A DNA stretch of 64,000 nt, from contig NC_084800.1 in NCBI RefSeq assembly GCF_963169125.1, positions 142,596,397 through 142,660,396 on the forward strand, given 5' to 3'. Below are positions 11,996-24,439 of this stretch, in pieces (the first letter of the stretch is position 1; each line of letters begins with the position of its first letter). The notes under the pieces were generated by a model. That model had not been told where the DNA came from and ran no database searches. It saw only the letters and a list, made by a program, of their open reading frames with translations. A program made the translations under genes and the position numbers. The DNA is from Humulus lupulus. Lineage: Eukaryota > Streptophyta > Magnoliopsida > Rosales > Cannabaceae.

Positions 11996-14475
11996 TGTAA
12001 TGCCCCAAAATCCCTAATGCGGTATAATGGTTGTATAAGTAGGCCGAGAGGGCCATAATAGATTTATTATGCCATTAATTGATTATGTGCATGTTTATGT
12101 GAATTATATTATAATATGATGTTAAATGCATGCATGTGGGTCCACATTTCATCATAGGGACATTTTGGTAATTTGGCCTGTTGAGGGCGTAATTGTGTAT
12201 TTTCATGCATGTTGGTGAACTATTGTTGAGGCCACATCATAATGTGGATTTTTTCGAGCCATTCAGCATGAGACGATCTTTGAGTGCAAGTTAGCAGTTT
12301 GGTCATAACGGGATTAAGTTCGGGGCTCGGGGCGAGTCTCGGGGTAGTTTGATGATTAGATCACTACTGGGAATTAAAGGGTAATGGAATATGATTTATT
12401 GGTATTTGAGAATTTTGGGAATAATGAGAATTGGAGGGTGTTAATTATGATTAACAAAATAGGCGGGAAAGGACGATTTTTCCCTTGGATGCTGTTTAGA
12501 GTTTTAATTAGGCTTAGGGGCAATAAGGTCTTTTCACCCTAAGATATATATCAACCATTGAAGGTTGTAGAACCTTACCAAAACAGAGCACCATTCTCTT
12601 CTCTCCCATACATCATTTTTCTTCCTTTTCCCTTTGGCTTTTTGAGCTTCTTTTGAGGTTTCAAGCTAAGGAAGTGGACCTTGAGGGCTTAGGATTGTGC
12701 TCCAACATTGAAGAGGGTTCTAAACTGAGCTTGAGGTAAGTTTCTAGCCATTAAAACTCTGGTTTGATCTATTTTTCTATTGGATTTCAGCTTGGATTTC
12801 TAGGTTGGATATTGGGAATTAATGGGAGCTTTTTGCTAGGGTTACTTGGGTTATGATGCCTAGGACATGTTTAGATGGTTTTTGGGTTCAATTGGGGTTT
12901 TAAATGAGGTTTGGGGGCTGGTTTTTCAGGTTGGAAATGGTGGTGTCAAAGGAGGGAAATACCAGGGTCGAAAACCCTGGTTGTAGCGGTACAACACCCA
13001 TCACTAGGGGCTACAATGCTAGCCAGGGGCATTCTGCTCTGCTAGGGGCGCTGGGGCCCTGGGGGGTAGCGCTACAACACTACCCTACTTTTCCAGATTC
13101 CTGTTTTAGCCATTTTTGAGAGTTTTTGGCTTGGGGTTTCAATTCCCAAGGCTCGGGATTGAATCTACTCACCGTTTGGGTATAATTCGGGGTCCTGGGA
13201 GTGAGGTTTAGGTCAAGACCCTTTTATTGTTGATTTTCATTAATGGAGGTTATAATTTGTTATGACTAGGTGACCGCTATGGAATCAAAAGGTTGATTGT
13301 TCTCAAGGGTCGTTCTTTTACTATTTCTCGCTCAAACCAGAGGTAAGAAAACTGCATTCCATATGTGACATGCATGGTTATTATTGAGGCATGTTGAGTG
13401 TTTAAATGTGGACATTGATTGCATATCAAATGCTTAGCAAATTTTGCTTACTTGTGAATGGCACTGACTCATTAGTCAGAATTGGCAATGGTGTCAGTAT
13501 TAACTGTGAAGTTGTGATTCATTAGTCAAGTTCGGCAGTAATATTGAGCATTGATCATATGGTATTGACTCATAAGTCAAGAACGGTCTTAGCGTATTTA
13601 ACGCAAGCCAAAAATATTAGATCTAATTAACATCAGCATTGAATGACTCATCATGAGCATTAATGCCAGACCGACCTTAAGTTCGATGAAAACTAAAAGC
13701 GCTTGTCTAGCCTATGGCTAGTCACTTAGAGCCAGGGCCAGAAGGTCCATGTGACTGCATCGTCACATGGCTATGGATGCTGAGCCCATGTTAGTGACTC
13801 ACTCATCAGTCACTCATCTGTTTAAGCTAGTGACTTACTCATCAGTCACTCATCTGTTTAAGCTAGTGACTTACTCATCAGTTACTTATCTGGTTTAAGT
13901 TAGTGACTTGCTCATCAGTCACTCATCTAATTAGGGCTATAAGCCCCATCATGGTTAATTGAACCTCAAAGTGTTATTCACTGATCTGTTCAGTTCTATA
14001 AGCTCTGTATGATTATCATGATCATCATTTGGTATTATATACATGAAGTAATGAGTTTACTTGCTGAGCCTTGGCTCACAGGTATTATGTGGCGCAGGTA
14101 AAGGGAAAGAAAAGCTCACCCAGCCTTGAGTGGAGAGCTTAGGGGGCGATGTGTACATATGCGGCCGCTTGACCACCACGGCGAAGGAGTTTCTCAGAGG
14201 AACTAGGGGTTTAGCCTAGTTTTGCCGCTTAGGTTAGTGGGTTGTAACTTTTGCACTGTAATGACCATTTTGAATCATAAATAACTTGTAAACGCTTTTA
14301 TGGGCCCTTGTACAGTTTTATGTTTTAAATAAAATATATCCTTTCCTTTTGATCGGTTTTCATCTTAGCCTATTAATAATACCTAGATGCATGTTTATAA
14401 CCAAAGAACTTGATTAGTGAGTTAAGCATGGTTCAATGCTCACAATAACGGTCTTGGAGTAACCAGGGCATTACA
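11996..14475 (+). mobile_element. 3' LTR of Tekay element H
   Basis: LTR of 2480 bp, TGTAATGCCCC to GGGCATTACA. It carries the palindrome CCACAT-CATA-ATGTGG at 12,232-12,247, AGGTAAG sites at about 12,734 and 13,341, CAGGTAAAG at about 14,095, a GC-rich block around TAGCGCTACA at 12,980-13,090, and a zone of short repeats built on TGACTCAT/AGTCA words at 13,440-13,930. No target duplication can be checked because the 5' end is lost. Confidence 0.85.
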
Positions 14476-14871
14476 GGGACGTAGAGTCGCATCAAGTTTC
14501 ACTTGACAGCACGTTAAAGTTACTCTTAAGGACCATGACCCTACAGAGCGACACTAAATGCAAAAAAATTTCCTAGATACTAACAGAAGTCGATAAAAAC
14601 TCAAGTCTTCAAGACTCAAGCACAAGACCAGTTTCGACGACTTGGGACTCTCACGAGTATAGTGAGTTGAATTAACAAAGTCCATACTGCCTATTTATCA
14701 AATGTCAATTTGATAATAATAGTGTGATCTTGGCAATAAAGTAGTGCATGCTGCATAAGTTTAATGTAAAAATAGTTACATCAATGCTCGGAGGCTCAAG
14801 CGTTGATTGTCTATACCCCAATTAACTATGGCACACAGGCCTACTTAGCTAAAATGTAATACAAGACAAAA
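14476..14871. other. Unassigned stretch, probably 3' untranslated part of element D
   Basis: Nothing coding is recognised. By position it lies between the insertion zone and the 3' end of D's antisense gene, the place where element B has its 3' untranslated repeats. No clear tandem unit is visible; part could belong to the copia remnant. Confidence 0.3.
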
Positions 14872-16758
14872 TTATTGGGGCCCTTGGTGTGGAGGCACCT
14901 CCGCTATCATCTCAATCAGAGGGTCGACTTTGGGAATGCGACCCACTGCCAAAGCTTCCCTCTCCTGGGCTGCCCTGGCCTCTTCCATCTCAAGAAGCGC
15001 CTCGACCATTGTCCTCATGTTGGGCTCCTCAGTGAATGAGAGATCCATATCTTTGTTGCTCTTCCATGCAAGAAAGAGTGTATCGTCGGCTATCACATTG
15101 AGGTCTTTCTATAGTTCTTCAGCTCGACGACAAAGGTCTTCAGTCTCTTTGGATGCTCGTGCAGCATCCTCCTTGGTTTTTTCAGCTCCTTGGCACGAGC
15201 CAAAGATTCCGCCTGGCTCAACCAGAGCTCTTCGCAAGCTTTAGTCAGCTCTTCCTCCACAGCCCGGGTGCTACCTGCGGCATCCTCTAACAACTTAAAG
15301 GATGTTTCGTCCAAAGTGGATAGCTTTGAACGCTCAGTAACCAATAGACCCTCCCCCTTGCGGACACGGGTTCTCGTGTCCTCCACTTCCTTCTAGATTT
15401 GCGAATGCTCCTCCAAAGGGACTGCGGTTTCCTTGAACTGTGCCAGCTCTTCCTGAGCCTGAGCTAGCTCCTCTCGAGCCCCCTTCAGCTCAAAGGACTG
15501 CATCAGCATGATGTCTACAAATCGTTGGTTAAAGGCCACAGTCTGCCAAATCAGATTATCAAATCGGTTAAAAGATGGAGAAATAGACACTGAATTGAGG
15601 TAAAAGTTAGAAGACTTACCCTCAAGGAGGAGTGGTGGCTGGCAGCTATTAGCGAAACCTCATTGTCGCTACCACACTGAGCCAAGCTGCAAGAAGGAAT
15701 CTCGCATAGGGACCCCAATAATCCTTGAAGAAGCTCTGTGGCAAGCAGAACTACCCTAGCTCCTACTTTCCTCGCGAGGAGAGGCTCCAACTCCTCGCGG
15801 CAAGGAGGAGCAACATGATCCTTCGACAAGCCCTCGCGCAGGAACTCAGCAAGGAGTTAAAAGCCCTCGTCGCCCTCCTTAATGCGGGTGTTGTATTACT
15901 CAACGATCCACTTGTGCATCTCCAAATCTTCCTCGTCATAGTGCTTCAGGAAGATTATTACCAAGGTGCCTTGACTGGAAGGGATTCGGGCACAGTTTAA
16001 GGTTTCTTTACCCTTCCTAGAAGATCCTCCATCTTGAGGAGAGGAAGCCTTGAGGGCAATGACCTCACCTGGAGCCACCATCCTTGGGGTGGGGATTGAT
16101 GGAGCAGCTGTAGGGGCTGTTGGGGCTGTTGGGGCAACAAGGGCTGGAGCTACAGCAGCCGGGGGTGTGGGCACCGTGGTTGATGCCGCCAAGAAATCTA
16201 CCTGAGAGGGTCCTGAAACCCTCTGACACTTCGACCTGGCCAATTCGGACAGGCCCATACTTTCTACACAAAGGAAACAAAAGGGTTAGACCCTTGGAAG
16301 GGAAAGAAAAAAAAAACAAGTAAAAACACAGTGAGACCAAGTATAAATCTCCTCAGGAGCCCCACCGCGACCAGGTTCTTCTAAGTTGAGGATGGAATGG
16401 GAGAATTCATCGATGAGCCGACCCATATTCTACATCAGATTGGTCTCATAATGGCAAAACCAAGTGGCATACATAGTCGTCATCTCGCCAAGAGGAACGA
16501 AACCTTTGGGTGTCTCTTCCTCCTCGGATTGCGAAGGAACACGTCGATGAGGTCCTGATAGTCTTAATACTCTTCCTCGGACCTGGGACGCCCTGAGACT
16601 TGACCATGCTCAAGAAGTAAGGGTGAAAATGAAGAATTTTTGGGACTTGTTCCCTCCCCTACATGCTTAGCATAATGAAGGATAATTGGGGATTTACATT
16701 GAGGCATGGAAGATGACTCGATCCCCGCTTCGAGCTCTTCGTCTTCCTTCACCTCCAC
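14872..16758 (-). pseudogene. Antisense gene of Tat element D, C-terminal part
   Basis: Reads right to left, opposite to gag and pol. The exons encode a Pro/Ala/Thr-rich linker (16,258 down to about 15,990), then a Glu/Lys/Gln/Ala-rich heptad-like coiled coil (about 15,540-14,880), ending with the stop at 14,872. An intron at 15,543-15,619 interrupts it in phase 0. An acceptor-like TTTGTGTAG lies just upstream of the linker (16,264-16,275), matching the acceptors in elements A and B, but its donor is not clear. The N-terminal part continues at 19,211 beyond a solo LTR flanked by TCCAC. Several stops remain (for example near 15,390), so it is a pseudogene. Antisense genes after pol are known in Tat-lineage elements; the function of the product is unknown. 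Confidence 0.7.
15543..15619 (-). other. GT-AG intron in D antisense gene
   Basis: On the minus strand the donor is AGG|GTAAGTCTTC and the acceptor ATTTGGCAG|ACTGTG, 77 nt, phase 0. It lies just before the coiled coil, as does the intron at 35,009-35,082 in element B. Confidence 0.65.
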
Positions 16759-19210
16759 TATAACATCCCAAATTCCCTAATATGGCTTAATGCCTGGATT
16801 AGGGGGTCGGGAGGCAATAATTGTTTTAATTATGTCTTAATATACCATGAACATGTCATTATGTGAATTATATTATAATATAATTATGCTTGCCTGTTTA
16901 GAAATACTAAATGTGTATGTAGGCCTGTTTCATATAAGAAGGAAATTTTAGTAATTTGACCCGTTAAGGATATAATTATAAATTTGCGTCTGTATGATTG
17001 AGACCACATTATTATGTGGACATATTTGGGCTACTCGACACAAGGTGATCCTGGTGAGCAAGTTAGCGGAAAAGTCAAAACAAGGTAAAATACCCGGCTA
17101 GGGGTGAGCTTAGGGGTATTTTGGTAATTAGCACATTGCTGGGATTTTTCGGGTAATGGGAGATTAAATGATTGTTATTTTGAGATAGTTGGGAATTTAG
17201 AGGAACACCCGAGAATTCATGAGAAGTGGCAATTTATGAAATTTCCCTTAAAGGGCTTTAGGGAGAGTGATTTGGTATGGGGAATTTAGGTCAGTTGTGC
17301 CAAATTAGAGACTTAACTAGATGTTTCTTCATCTGAGGGAAAGCTAAAACAGAGTAATAAAAAACAAGATTACTTTCTCTCTCCCGTAACTCTCTCTTCA
17401 TCTTCTTGGTAGCTTTAGAATTTTGAGGAATTTGAGGAATCAAGCCTAGGAAATTGAAGGGTTAAGCTTGTGAAACATGGGGATTAGCTCAAGGGTGTTA
17501 TCATCTCAAAGGTAATTGTTTGAATTCGAAATTATTCATGATAATTCTGTGGTTTTGTTGGAAGCTTTAGTTTTTTCATGTGTGAGTGTTTTGAGGGTGA
17601 ATTTTGGATTTCTGATAAGTTTTAATCAAGTAGTTAGTTAGGTTTTGTTGTTGGAAGAGTGTGATACTGGTTATGGGGATTGAATTGAAGTTTTGAGTGT
17701 GCTTGGGTTGAATTTAGTTGGGTTCGGCTAAAGGAAAATCCAGAAATTCTAGGTTCGAAGGGGTCGGGTCGCGACCTAGTTCTTGGTTTGTCGCGGCCTC
17801 TTGAACAAAAAGGAGCGAAGAAGGGCTTTGTCGCGAGGGTGCACCACGACGCCTCTTAGGTTGGGCCACGGTGTGTGTCTAGTGTTTTGGGGAGGTTGAG
17901 CCTTTGATTGGGGCAGGTCGCAGATCTTAAGGGGTTTTTGGACCCCGAGAAGGTTTTGAGTGCGGGAACTCAACCTTATGAGTTCGGGATCGATCCTACT
18001 ACCGTGTTTAGTATAATTCGATGTCCTGGAGGCTAGGAATCAGTCCGGAAGCCTTTATTCACTCGTTGTTGATGGAATTCTTTATTATGGTTGTGACTAG
18101 GTCAACGCTAAGGGCTCAGATCAGGGATCGCACTCAAGAGTTGTTCATTGGTAGCTTGTACTTGGACCGAAGGTAAGAAAACTGCACCCAGAATATGATA
18201 TACATGATTGGGGCTCAGCCCGAATGCTAAGTATAATCTTGATTTTTGAGTTAGGCCGATGAATGCGCATGATTATGATTATGCCTATGAATGTTTGTTT
18301 AAATGTATTATAATACATTGTATCTGTATATGTATGATAAATGGATTACGTGATTGTCTGCTGTGATTAGGGGGCTTGGTTTATAAACCAAGAATTTGTT
18401 GTGGCATCTAGTTAAAGATCGATTTATTAGTGGAGGCATATCTGATTTTGAGGGGCTCGATTTATAAGTCGAGGATCTCTGAAGCTCGGCATATAAGTCG
18501 AGGGTCTTTAAGCTTCGACTTACAAGTCGGGGGTATGTGAAGCTCGACTCATAAGTAGAGGACTTGTAGGACTCGACTTATGAGCTGAGATTGGCATTAC
18601 ACACGTGGAGTGCAAGCCACAATGGCTGGCCCATCTTGCGGGTGCACAAAGCACCGGACTGGCTCGGATGCCCAACAAATTGAAAGGGAGTGCGACACGC
18701 ACTTGTGCAACTCTATGGTTGTTGATCTGTTAAATGTTTATGCTAGTTTCAGTTATTACTGCTAGTCTGATGTATTACTCTATGAATTGTTGAATATGTT
18801 TTCTTGGTGAGTCTTTTGACTCATGGGTGCTATGTGGTGCTGGTAAAGGTAAAGAGAAGCTTGGCCAGCCATGAGTTGGAGAGCGATAGCAGTGACATGT
18901 ACATATGCAGTCTGCTCGACCACCACGGCTGAGAAACTAAAGGAAGCTAGGGTTGAACCCAGTTTTGCCGCCTAGGTCGACTTATATTGTAACGTTGGTG
19001 TGTAACCGACTTTTAAACTTGTACTTTTGGGGATCCCGTGTAAAGATCAGAGTTTTTGGCTGAATAAAAATGTTTATAACTTGAACAAATTTTTAAATAC
19101 CTGAACATTTAGTAACTTAGTAACATGTTTGTTCCAAAAAACTTGTTTAGCAAGTCCAACACTAATTTTAAACACACTTGGTAACAGACCCTAATTAGCA
19201 GGGCATTACA
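16759..19210 (+). mobile_element. Tekay solo LTR, plus strand, TSD TCCAC
   Basis: Complete LTR of 2452 bp whose first bases have drifted from TGTAAC to TATAAC and whose end is GGGCATTACA. It is flanked by TCCAC at 16,754-16,758 and 19,211-19,215. It lies inside D's antisense gene without internal sequence, as expected for a solo LTR. It holds the palindrome at 17,004-17,019, AGGTAAG at about 18,170, a GC-rich block with GGTCGCGACC-type words at 17,760-17,935, and repeated palindromic CTCGACTTATAAGTCGAG-like words at 18,440-18,590. Confidence 0.9.
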
Positions 19211-20276
19211 TCCACTGTTACCTTGATGGCGAGAACGCTCTCCACATACTCCTCACTAAGGCGTTGCATGTATTCAAATTTTGCCTTGGCCACCACATAG
19301 TCCGTGTGGAGCCTTGCCTCGTGCCATGATAGTTTCGAGTCTCAAAATTTGGTAAGGACCATTGGGTCTATGCTCTACTCTTCCTGCAGTAGCCTATACT
19401 GTCAGAGGTGGGCATAAGTGACAAGAAAGGTGAGATCTAGCTCCTCATCGGGGATAGTGTTCATCGCCCTAAATCTTTCGTTGAAAGAATCAACAAAAGG
19501 TGTATGACGATAAGGATCTGAAAATAGACATATCCAAGATTAAGGATCCATTACGAGCGGGATACTATTAGACGAAACTATGCGACGACAAAAGTGCTTA
19601 CCAACTCTAGAGAAGTCTAGCAGAAGGGTGGATCGGTCCTCATCGGGAAACCACTCACCCAGAAGAATTGATCCTTGTAGTTCCAAGCGTGGTTCTCATT
19701 GCCGCTCAGAGCCTTGTAGCTTCTCACTGGGATCGTGTGCATCATCAGGGTGTAGTACCCATCCTGATCCCCCTTCTTCGGGCACTACCAAAAGCTATAG
19801 ATATAAAATATCTCAACGGTGAAAGGTGTGGGCCAGTTTTGTCTCTTGTACAAAACGTAAAGTTCGACCAGTACCTGATATCCATTTAGGGACAGCTCGA
19901 AGTGGGCTATGCCGATGAACTTGAGGAAGTCGACATAGTACTGGTGCAATGGCAAGTTTGCACCAGCCTGTATATGAGAGGCATTCCACAGCCCGAGCCC
20001 ATGAATGCTCTCATGCGCCCTCTCGTCCTCCCGAGACAGGCACACTAGCATTCCACGGGTGTCTACCCCATAGTGGGTGAGAATCTTCTCTAAGGCATCT
20101 CGAGGCCAGGGCTTGCTGAGAAATAACTCTGCCTCGAACTCCAGGTCAATGTAGGTGTTTTCCAACAACACCGAACCTGTATTGGCTTCTTCCTCCGAGA
20201 GGCCAACTATAAGGGGTCTTGTCGCCACCAGGGCAGAGCTCTCTCGTACTACAAGGGCTTGACTGCTACCAGCCAC
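19211..20276 (-). pseudogene. Antisense gene of Tat element D, N-terminal part
   Basis: Start of the antisense gene. ATG at 20,274-20,276 opens 163 codons to 19,785. The segment containing HQYYVDFLKFIGIAHFEL and NGYQVLVELYVLY resembles the domain catalogued as putative gypsy-type transposon (PF04195-like). The same region in element B contains PLNSYHLLAELRYLF. After a stop the similarity continues toward 19,211, with an intron at 19,518-19,601. The gene then resumes at 16,758 beyond the solo LTR. It lies head-on to the element's 3' LTR, so its promoter would have to lie in or near that LTR. Its role is not established. Confidence 0.7.
19518..19601 (-). other. GT-AG intron in D antisense gene, N-terminal half
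   Basis: Minus-strand donor GAGTTG|GTAAGCAC and acceptor CTATTTTCAG|ATCC, 84 nt. It lies downstream of the conserved domain; an intron-like gap of 83 nt occurs at the comparable place in element B (36,408-36,490). Confidence 0.6.
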
Positions 20277-20479
20277 CTGCTTCCCCTTCTCGGGTTGTTG
20301 CCTAGCTTCTCAGGCCATTCCTCAAGTCCAGAACTCTGGTTTTCGAACTCGAAATTGATGACAGGTGTCAGTCACTATAGTTGTGGGCCACTAGAGGATC
20401 ATCTGACAACTTTTGGTGAGTCTCGATTAGTGGTGTCGAGTTCGCACACTTAACAATCGACATTTCCCACAACACCGCC

Positions 20480-20935
20480 TGACATGGACAAACGTGGGCC
20501 ACACCCTGATAGTCACAGATATATTCCCTATAAAGTTGGTGCATGACTTTCTGCAATGGGCCCTGTAGAATCCGAGAAGGACGTAGTCTTTATTTTAGCA
20601 CAACCCCGTTATGTATTAACTCAACTTTAATACCCCAGGATGGTGTGATCTGGCGTTAATATGAGATGATTAACATTTATGACCCCAGCCTCTATAAATA
20701 GGGCTGGGGTATCTTCTTGCAAAGGGTTCGGTTTTTTAGAAAGAAAAACTTTGTAACTCAGGGCAATATATACGTTGCCTGAGAACCACCATTGAAGCTT
20801 GCTACTACAAGCTTCAAGCTCACTAAATAATAGAGACTCATGAACTATGACTCTTTTACACCCTGAACCACGTAAAATCTTGTGTTCTTTCCTTGTTTTT
20901 CCTTTAATCTTTCATATTAAGTTTACGGCGAAAAA
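20480..20935 (+). mobile_element. 3' LTR of Tat element D (left boundary uncertain)
   Basis: The right end matches the LTR end at 5062-5158. The left end is a guess at a TG (20,480), because no purine tract was recognised and the 5' partner is cut. The end near GCGAAAAAAATACTGA is firmer. A TATA box lies inside. Confidence 0.55.
20690..20704 (+). promoter_or_regulatory. TATA box of D LTR
   Basis: CTCTATAAATAGGG in a GC-richer setting (GACCCCAGCC before, CTGGGG after). Comparable LTR TATA boxes occur in element C (62,590) and in the copia LTR (60,277). Confidence 0.6.
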
Positions 20936-22335
20936 AATACTGAACACTTATTTATCTATTACTATATAACAAGTAGAGATAGTCAAATAAACAGTAAATT
21001 TCTGCCAAAAATTTTGTGCGACCACAAAATCTGGACCATTGAGTATGATGATCAAAGCAATCATAAATTACCAACTTGATATAAATAGATAAATATGCGG
21101 TCACCCTTTTTTTTTTTTTGTCATTTTCTAATCTAACTCATAGTCCCATGCCAATAACTACAAAACCTAGTTTTATATTTCATTAAAAAACAAATCTATT
21201 TAATTACTCACATTGGCTCATCATGCTTATTATAAATTTCATAAAAGACAAAGTCTATTTTTCTGTATTATAAATTTATTTAGCTTTAATCATCCATGTT
21301 TATTTATTAATTCATATTTTTATGTCTTGTAAAAATAAAATCCCTCATTTTCAATTTAATTAGTTATGTTTTTAAAAGTTTATTTCTTGAATTATATTGA
21401 GGTGAACACAAATAAACAAAAATAACATATTTATCCTTTATATTATTTATTCTATTATTATCATTATGCACATAAGAAATTTGAGTATAATAGTATTTTT
21501 TATGAATTATTATTTTTAGCTCCCATATTTATATATCATTTTGTTGCTTACTTTTATTTTAGTTATTTTATAAGATTAGTATTTGTTATACCTTTTTTTA
21601 TATAATATATATTTCATTTGTATTAATTAAGTATGTTATTTAGTATTAAATAAATAATTTATTTTGTGGGTCATTAGATCCCATTTATATAATTTTTATT
21701 TTAATTTAATTTAATCTTTTTTTTATCTTTTTATATTTTATATTTTATAGTTTTAAGTTTTTTTTTACAAATAGTTTTCACCTTCTTTATTTTAAATTTT
21801 ACTTGTATACATATTTTTAACTTATATATATTTCTATAACTTTTTTAAGACAAAAAAATATTATTATTATTTTTTTTTAACTATGTAATTGGAATTATGA
21901 TTTAGATAAATTTTGTAATTATTATAAGAAAATTATCAAACATCATATAAAAAATAATTTACCATGTATAATCTTAAAATTAACTATTAGCATGGAAAAG
22001 TCTAATCTATTTTCATTTAAAATATATTTTAAATTTTGAAAGGATTTATTTATTTATTTATTTTTTCATTTTCAAAGCATTTTTAGACACATGTTTATTG
22101 ATAAACATTACTAACATTTTAATTGACAAGTACATGACTAAGGCATGTACCTACAAACTAGTATATATCTAAGGGTGGATAGTCAATCTTATTCACTTTT
22201 TTTTTCAACGACCCTAAGATCCTATCCGTCTATTGTGTATAAAAATTGAGTAATCTATACCATTCAATGTATATAAAAGTTACTGGAAAAAAATGTATAT
22301 AAAAATTAATCGAACACCTTGGAAACTGAAACACT
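20936..22335. other. AT-rich stretch, no gene recognised
   Basis: Long T- and A-runs, with no open frame of interest and no recognisable element ends. It may be old spacer DNA that existed before the retrotransposons arrived. Confidence 0.5.
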
Positions 22336-22337
22336 TA

Positions 22338-22996
22338 TGGTTTGTTTGGTATTGTTTTCTGTTTTTTATTTTTTAAATTGTATTTTCATATATGAGAACA
22401 AAGAACAGATTTTGTAATTTTAAAAAAATAACAGGTGTTTAGTTAATATTTTCTAAAAATATTTTTTACTTTTATTGATTTTAAAAAAATCTTAAATAAA
22501 AAATTAATAAATATATTTACAAAAAGAAAAATCATTTAAAAGTTTGTAATAAATAATGAGATAAAGTAATGTAAAAAAAAAATGATGAAAAATAAGGAAA
22601 AAGAAAGTAAAGAGAAATTTTTTGAGGAAATTAAGAAGAGAGGAATTGATGTAAAAAAAATGAGAGAGAAAATTATGAGATATAAAAAACGAAGAGAGAT
22701 AAAATGATGATATAGGAAGTAATGAGAGATAAAATAATGAGATAATAAGTGATAAGAGAGAAAATAAGGAGATCAAAAGTGATGAGAGAGAAAATAATAT
22801 TAGAGAAAGTGAGATAGATTAATGAAAGTGAAAGTTATGTAGGATAATAATAATTAAAAATTTATATGAGAAAAAAGATTGACAAAATTTTTTTTTGGAA
22901 CAACTGAAAATAACTTTTTGTTTTCTCAAAATTTTCTGTTTTTTTGTGTAACTTTGTTTTTAAAAATTATTTTATAAAAACAATGCCAAACACTCT
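22338..22996. mobile_element. Possible inverted-repeat (MITE-like) element
   Basis: TTTGGTATTGTTTT at 22,345-22,358 is matched on the opposite strand by TTTGGCATTGTTTT at about 22,976-22,989, with looser A/T pairing further in. The interior is purine-rich (GAGAGAAAAT-type repeats, 22,560-22,830). No transposase and no firm target duplication are seen. Low-complexity sequence could mimic this. Confidence 0.35.
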
Positions 22997-24439
22997 TATT
23001 TATTTTCAGAAAACAATTTTTAAGTTTTAAAAACAAAAAATAAGTTTTTAATTAAGAAGTCAAACATTATCTTATCTTCTTGCTTTCATCTTTATTTGTC
23101 TTTTCCTCTTTAGTTATTGGATTTTTTTTTAATTCTATAATCTTTTTACAAAAAAGAGAGAAAGAGCCAAAAAAAATATATATATATATATTTAAATATA
23201 TAATTAGCTTATTGAATATAAATAAAGAAAAGGCCCAATTTATATAACATTTCTTTTTGAAAATTCAAACTATACAAATATTTATGCATCTGATCATACG
23301 AACTATATCTTAAAGTCTACCACACATGAATTTTTTTACGTACTATTACATATATATAAATATAAATATATATTTATTTATAAATTAGAGTTATATATAA
23401 GGGGTTTTTTTTTTAAATTTTGTTTTTTTTTGTGTTTTTTAACTTTTTAGTCTCTAATTTTTACCTTAAGTTTTCGGAATATATTTTTTTTAATATTTTA
23501 TATTTAGAAAAATATAGTGTCTATAAAACAACAAAAAAACAACAATGAGACAATAACTAAAATTAACCCACTGTATACTAACATGTTTTTTTTTTTTATA
23601 AAAAACAATCAAAATATTTTTGTAAACAAAATAGACATCAACATAACAAACAAACAACTATATATAAACTTAAACAACTAAAAATCAACATGTAAATAAC
23701 TATACATAAAATCTAAACAACATAAAAATAACAATCTCACAACAACACAGTGCAACCCATTACATTTTAAAAAATAACTAAACATTAACCCACTGTATAA
23801 TCACATTAAAAAACAACAATTTGACAATAACTAAACATTAGTCCACTGCATACTAACACATTAAAAAACAACAAATTGACAACAACTAGAAATCAACCAA
23901 TTGCATACAAACATGTTTTTTTGTAACAATAATTAGATATCAACACAACAACAGAACAACTATTTATAAACTTAAACAACTAAAAATCAACATGAAAATA
24001 ACTATACATAAATCGAAAGAACTAAAAAAATAACACAAAAACAAGTGAAAAACACCCCAACATATATTAAAAATAAACTAAAATTATAAGTATACACTTA
24101 TATGTACAATACTTACAATTTTTCTCAAAAATATATAAACATCATTATGTGACATATAATTAAGTGTATGCACCAGAGGTGTTCCCTTTCGCCATGTCTT
24201 CAAGTTATCCAATGACAAACTCCATAATTTGACAATAACTTCCTCCATATCTCGGTATAATGACAATATCTGCCATCCACAGTTGGACCACATTATATTG
24301 ATCCTCTTAAGCTCCAGATTCAAGTCAAATAGTCAACACTGCCATGGCATTGAGGCAAAAGGTCAAAACATTATGCTCATCTTCCTATTTGCAAAGCTGC
24401 AGTAGATGAATCTTTATCTAACAAGCTTCGTATTACTCT
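22997..24439. repeat. AT-rich spacer with direct repeats
   Basis: Holds a dinucleotide TA run (about 23,178-23,190). A direct repeat containing AAACTTAAACAACTAAAAAT lies near 23,664-23,692 and 23,966-23,994, about 302 bp apart, with shorter words around CCCACTGTAT/CCACTGCAT repeated at 23,567-23,900. An open frame on the minus strand at 24,084-24,323 was not recognised as any family. Confidence 0.5.

Noticed and set aside
23140..23200. TA dinucleotide run as a promoter
   Set aside because: A simple microsatellite without a downstream gene.
24084..24323. Minus-strand frame of 79 codons as a host gene
   Set aside because: No family recognised, no supporting exons, AT-rich surroundings; kept only as a remark in the spacer entry.
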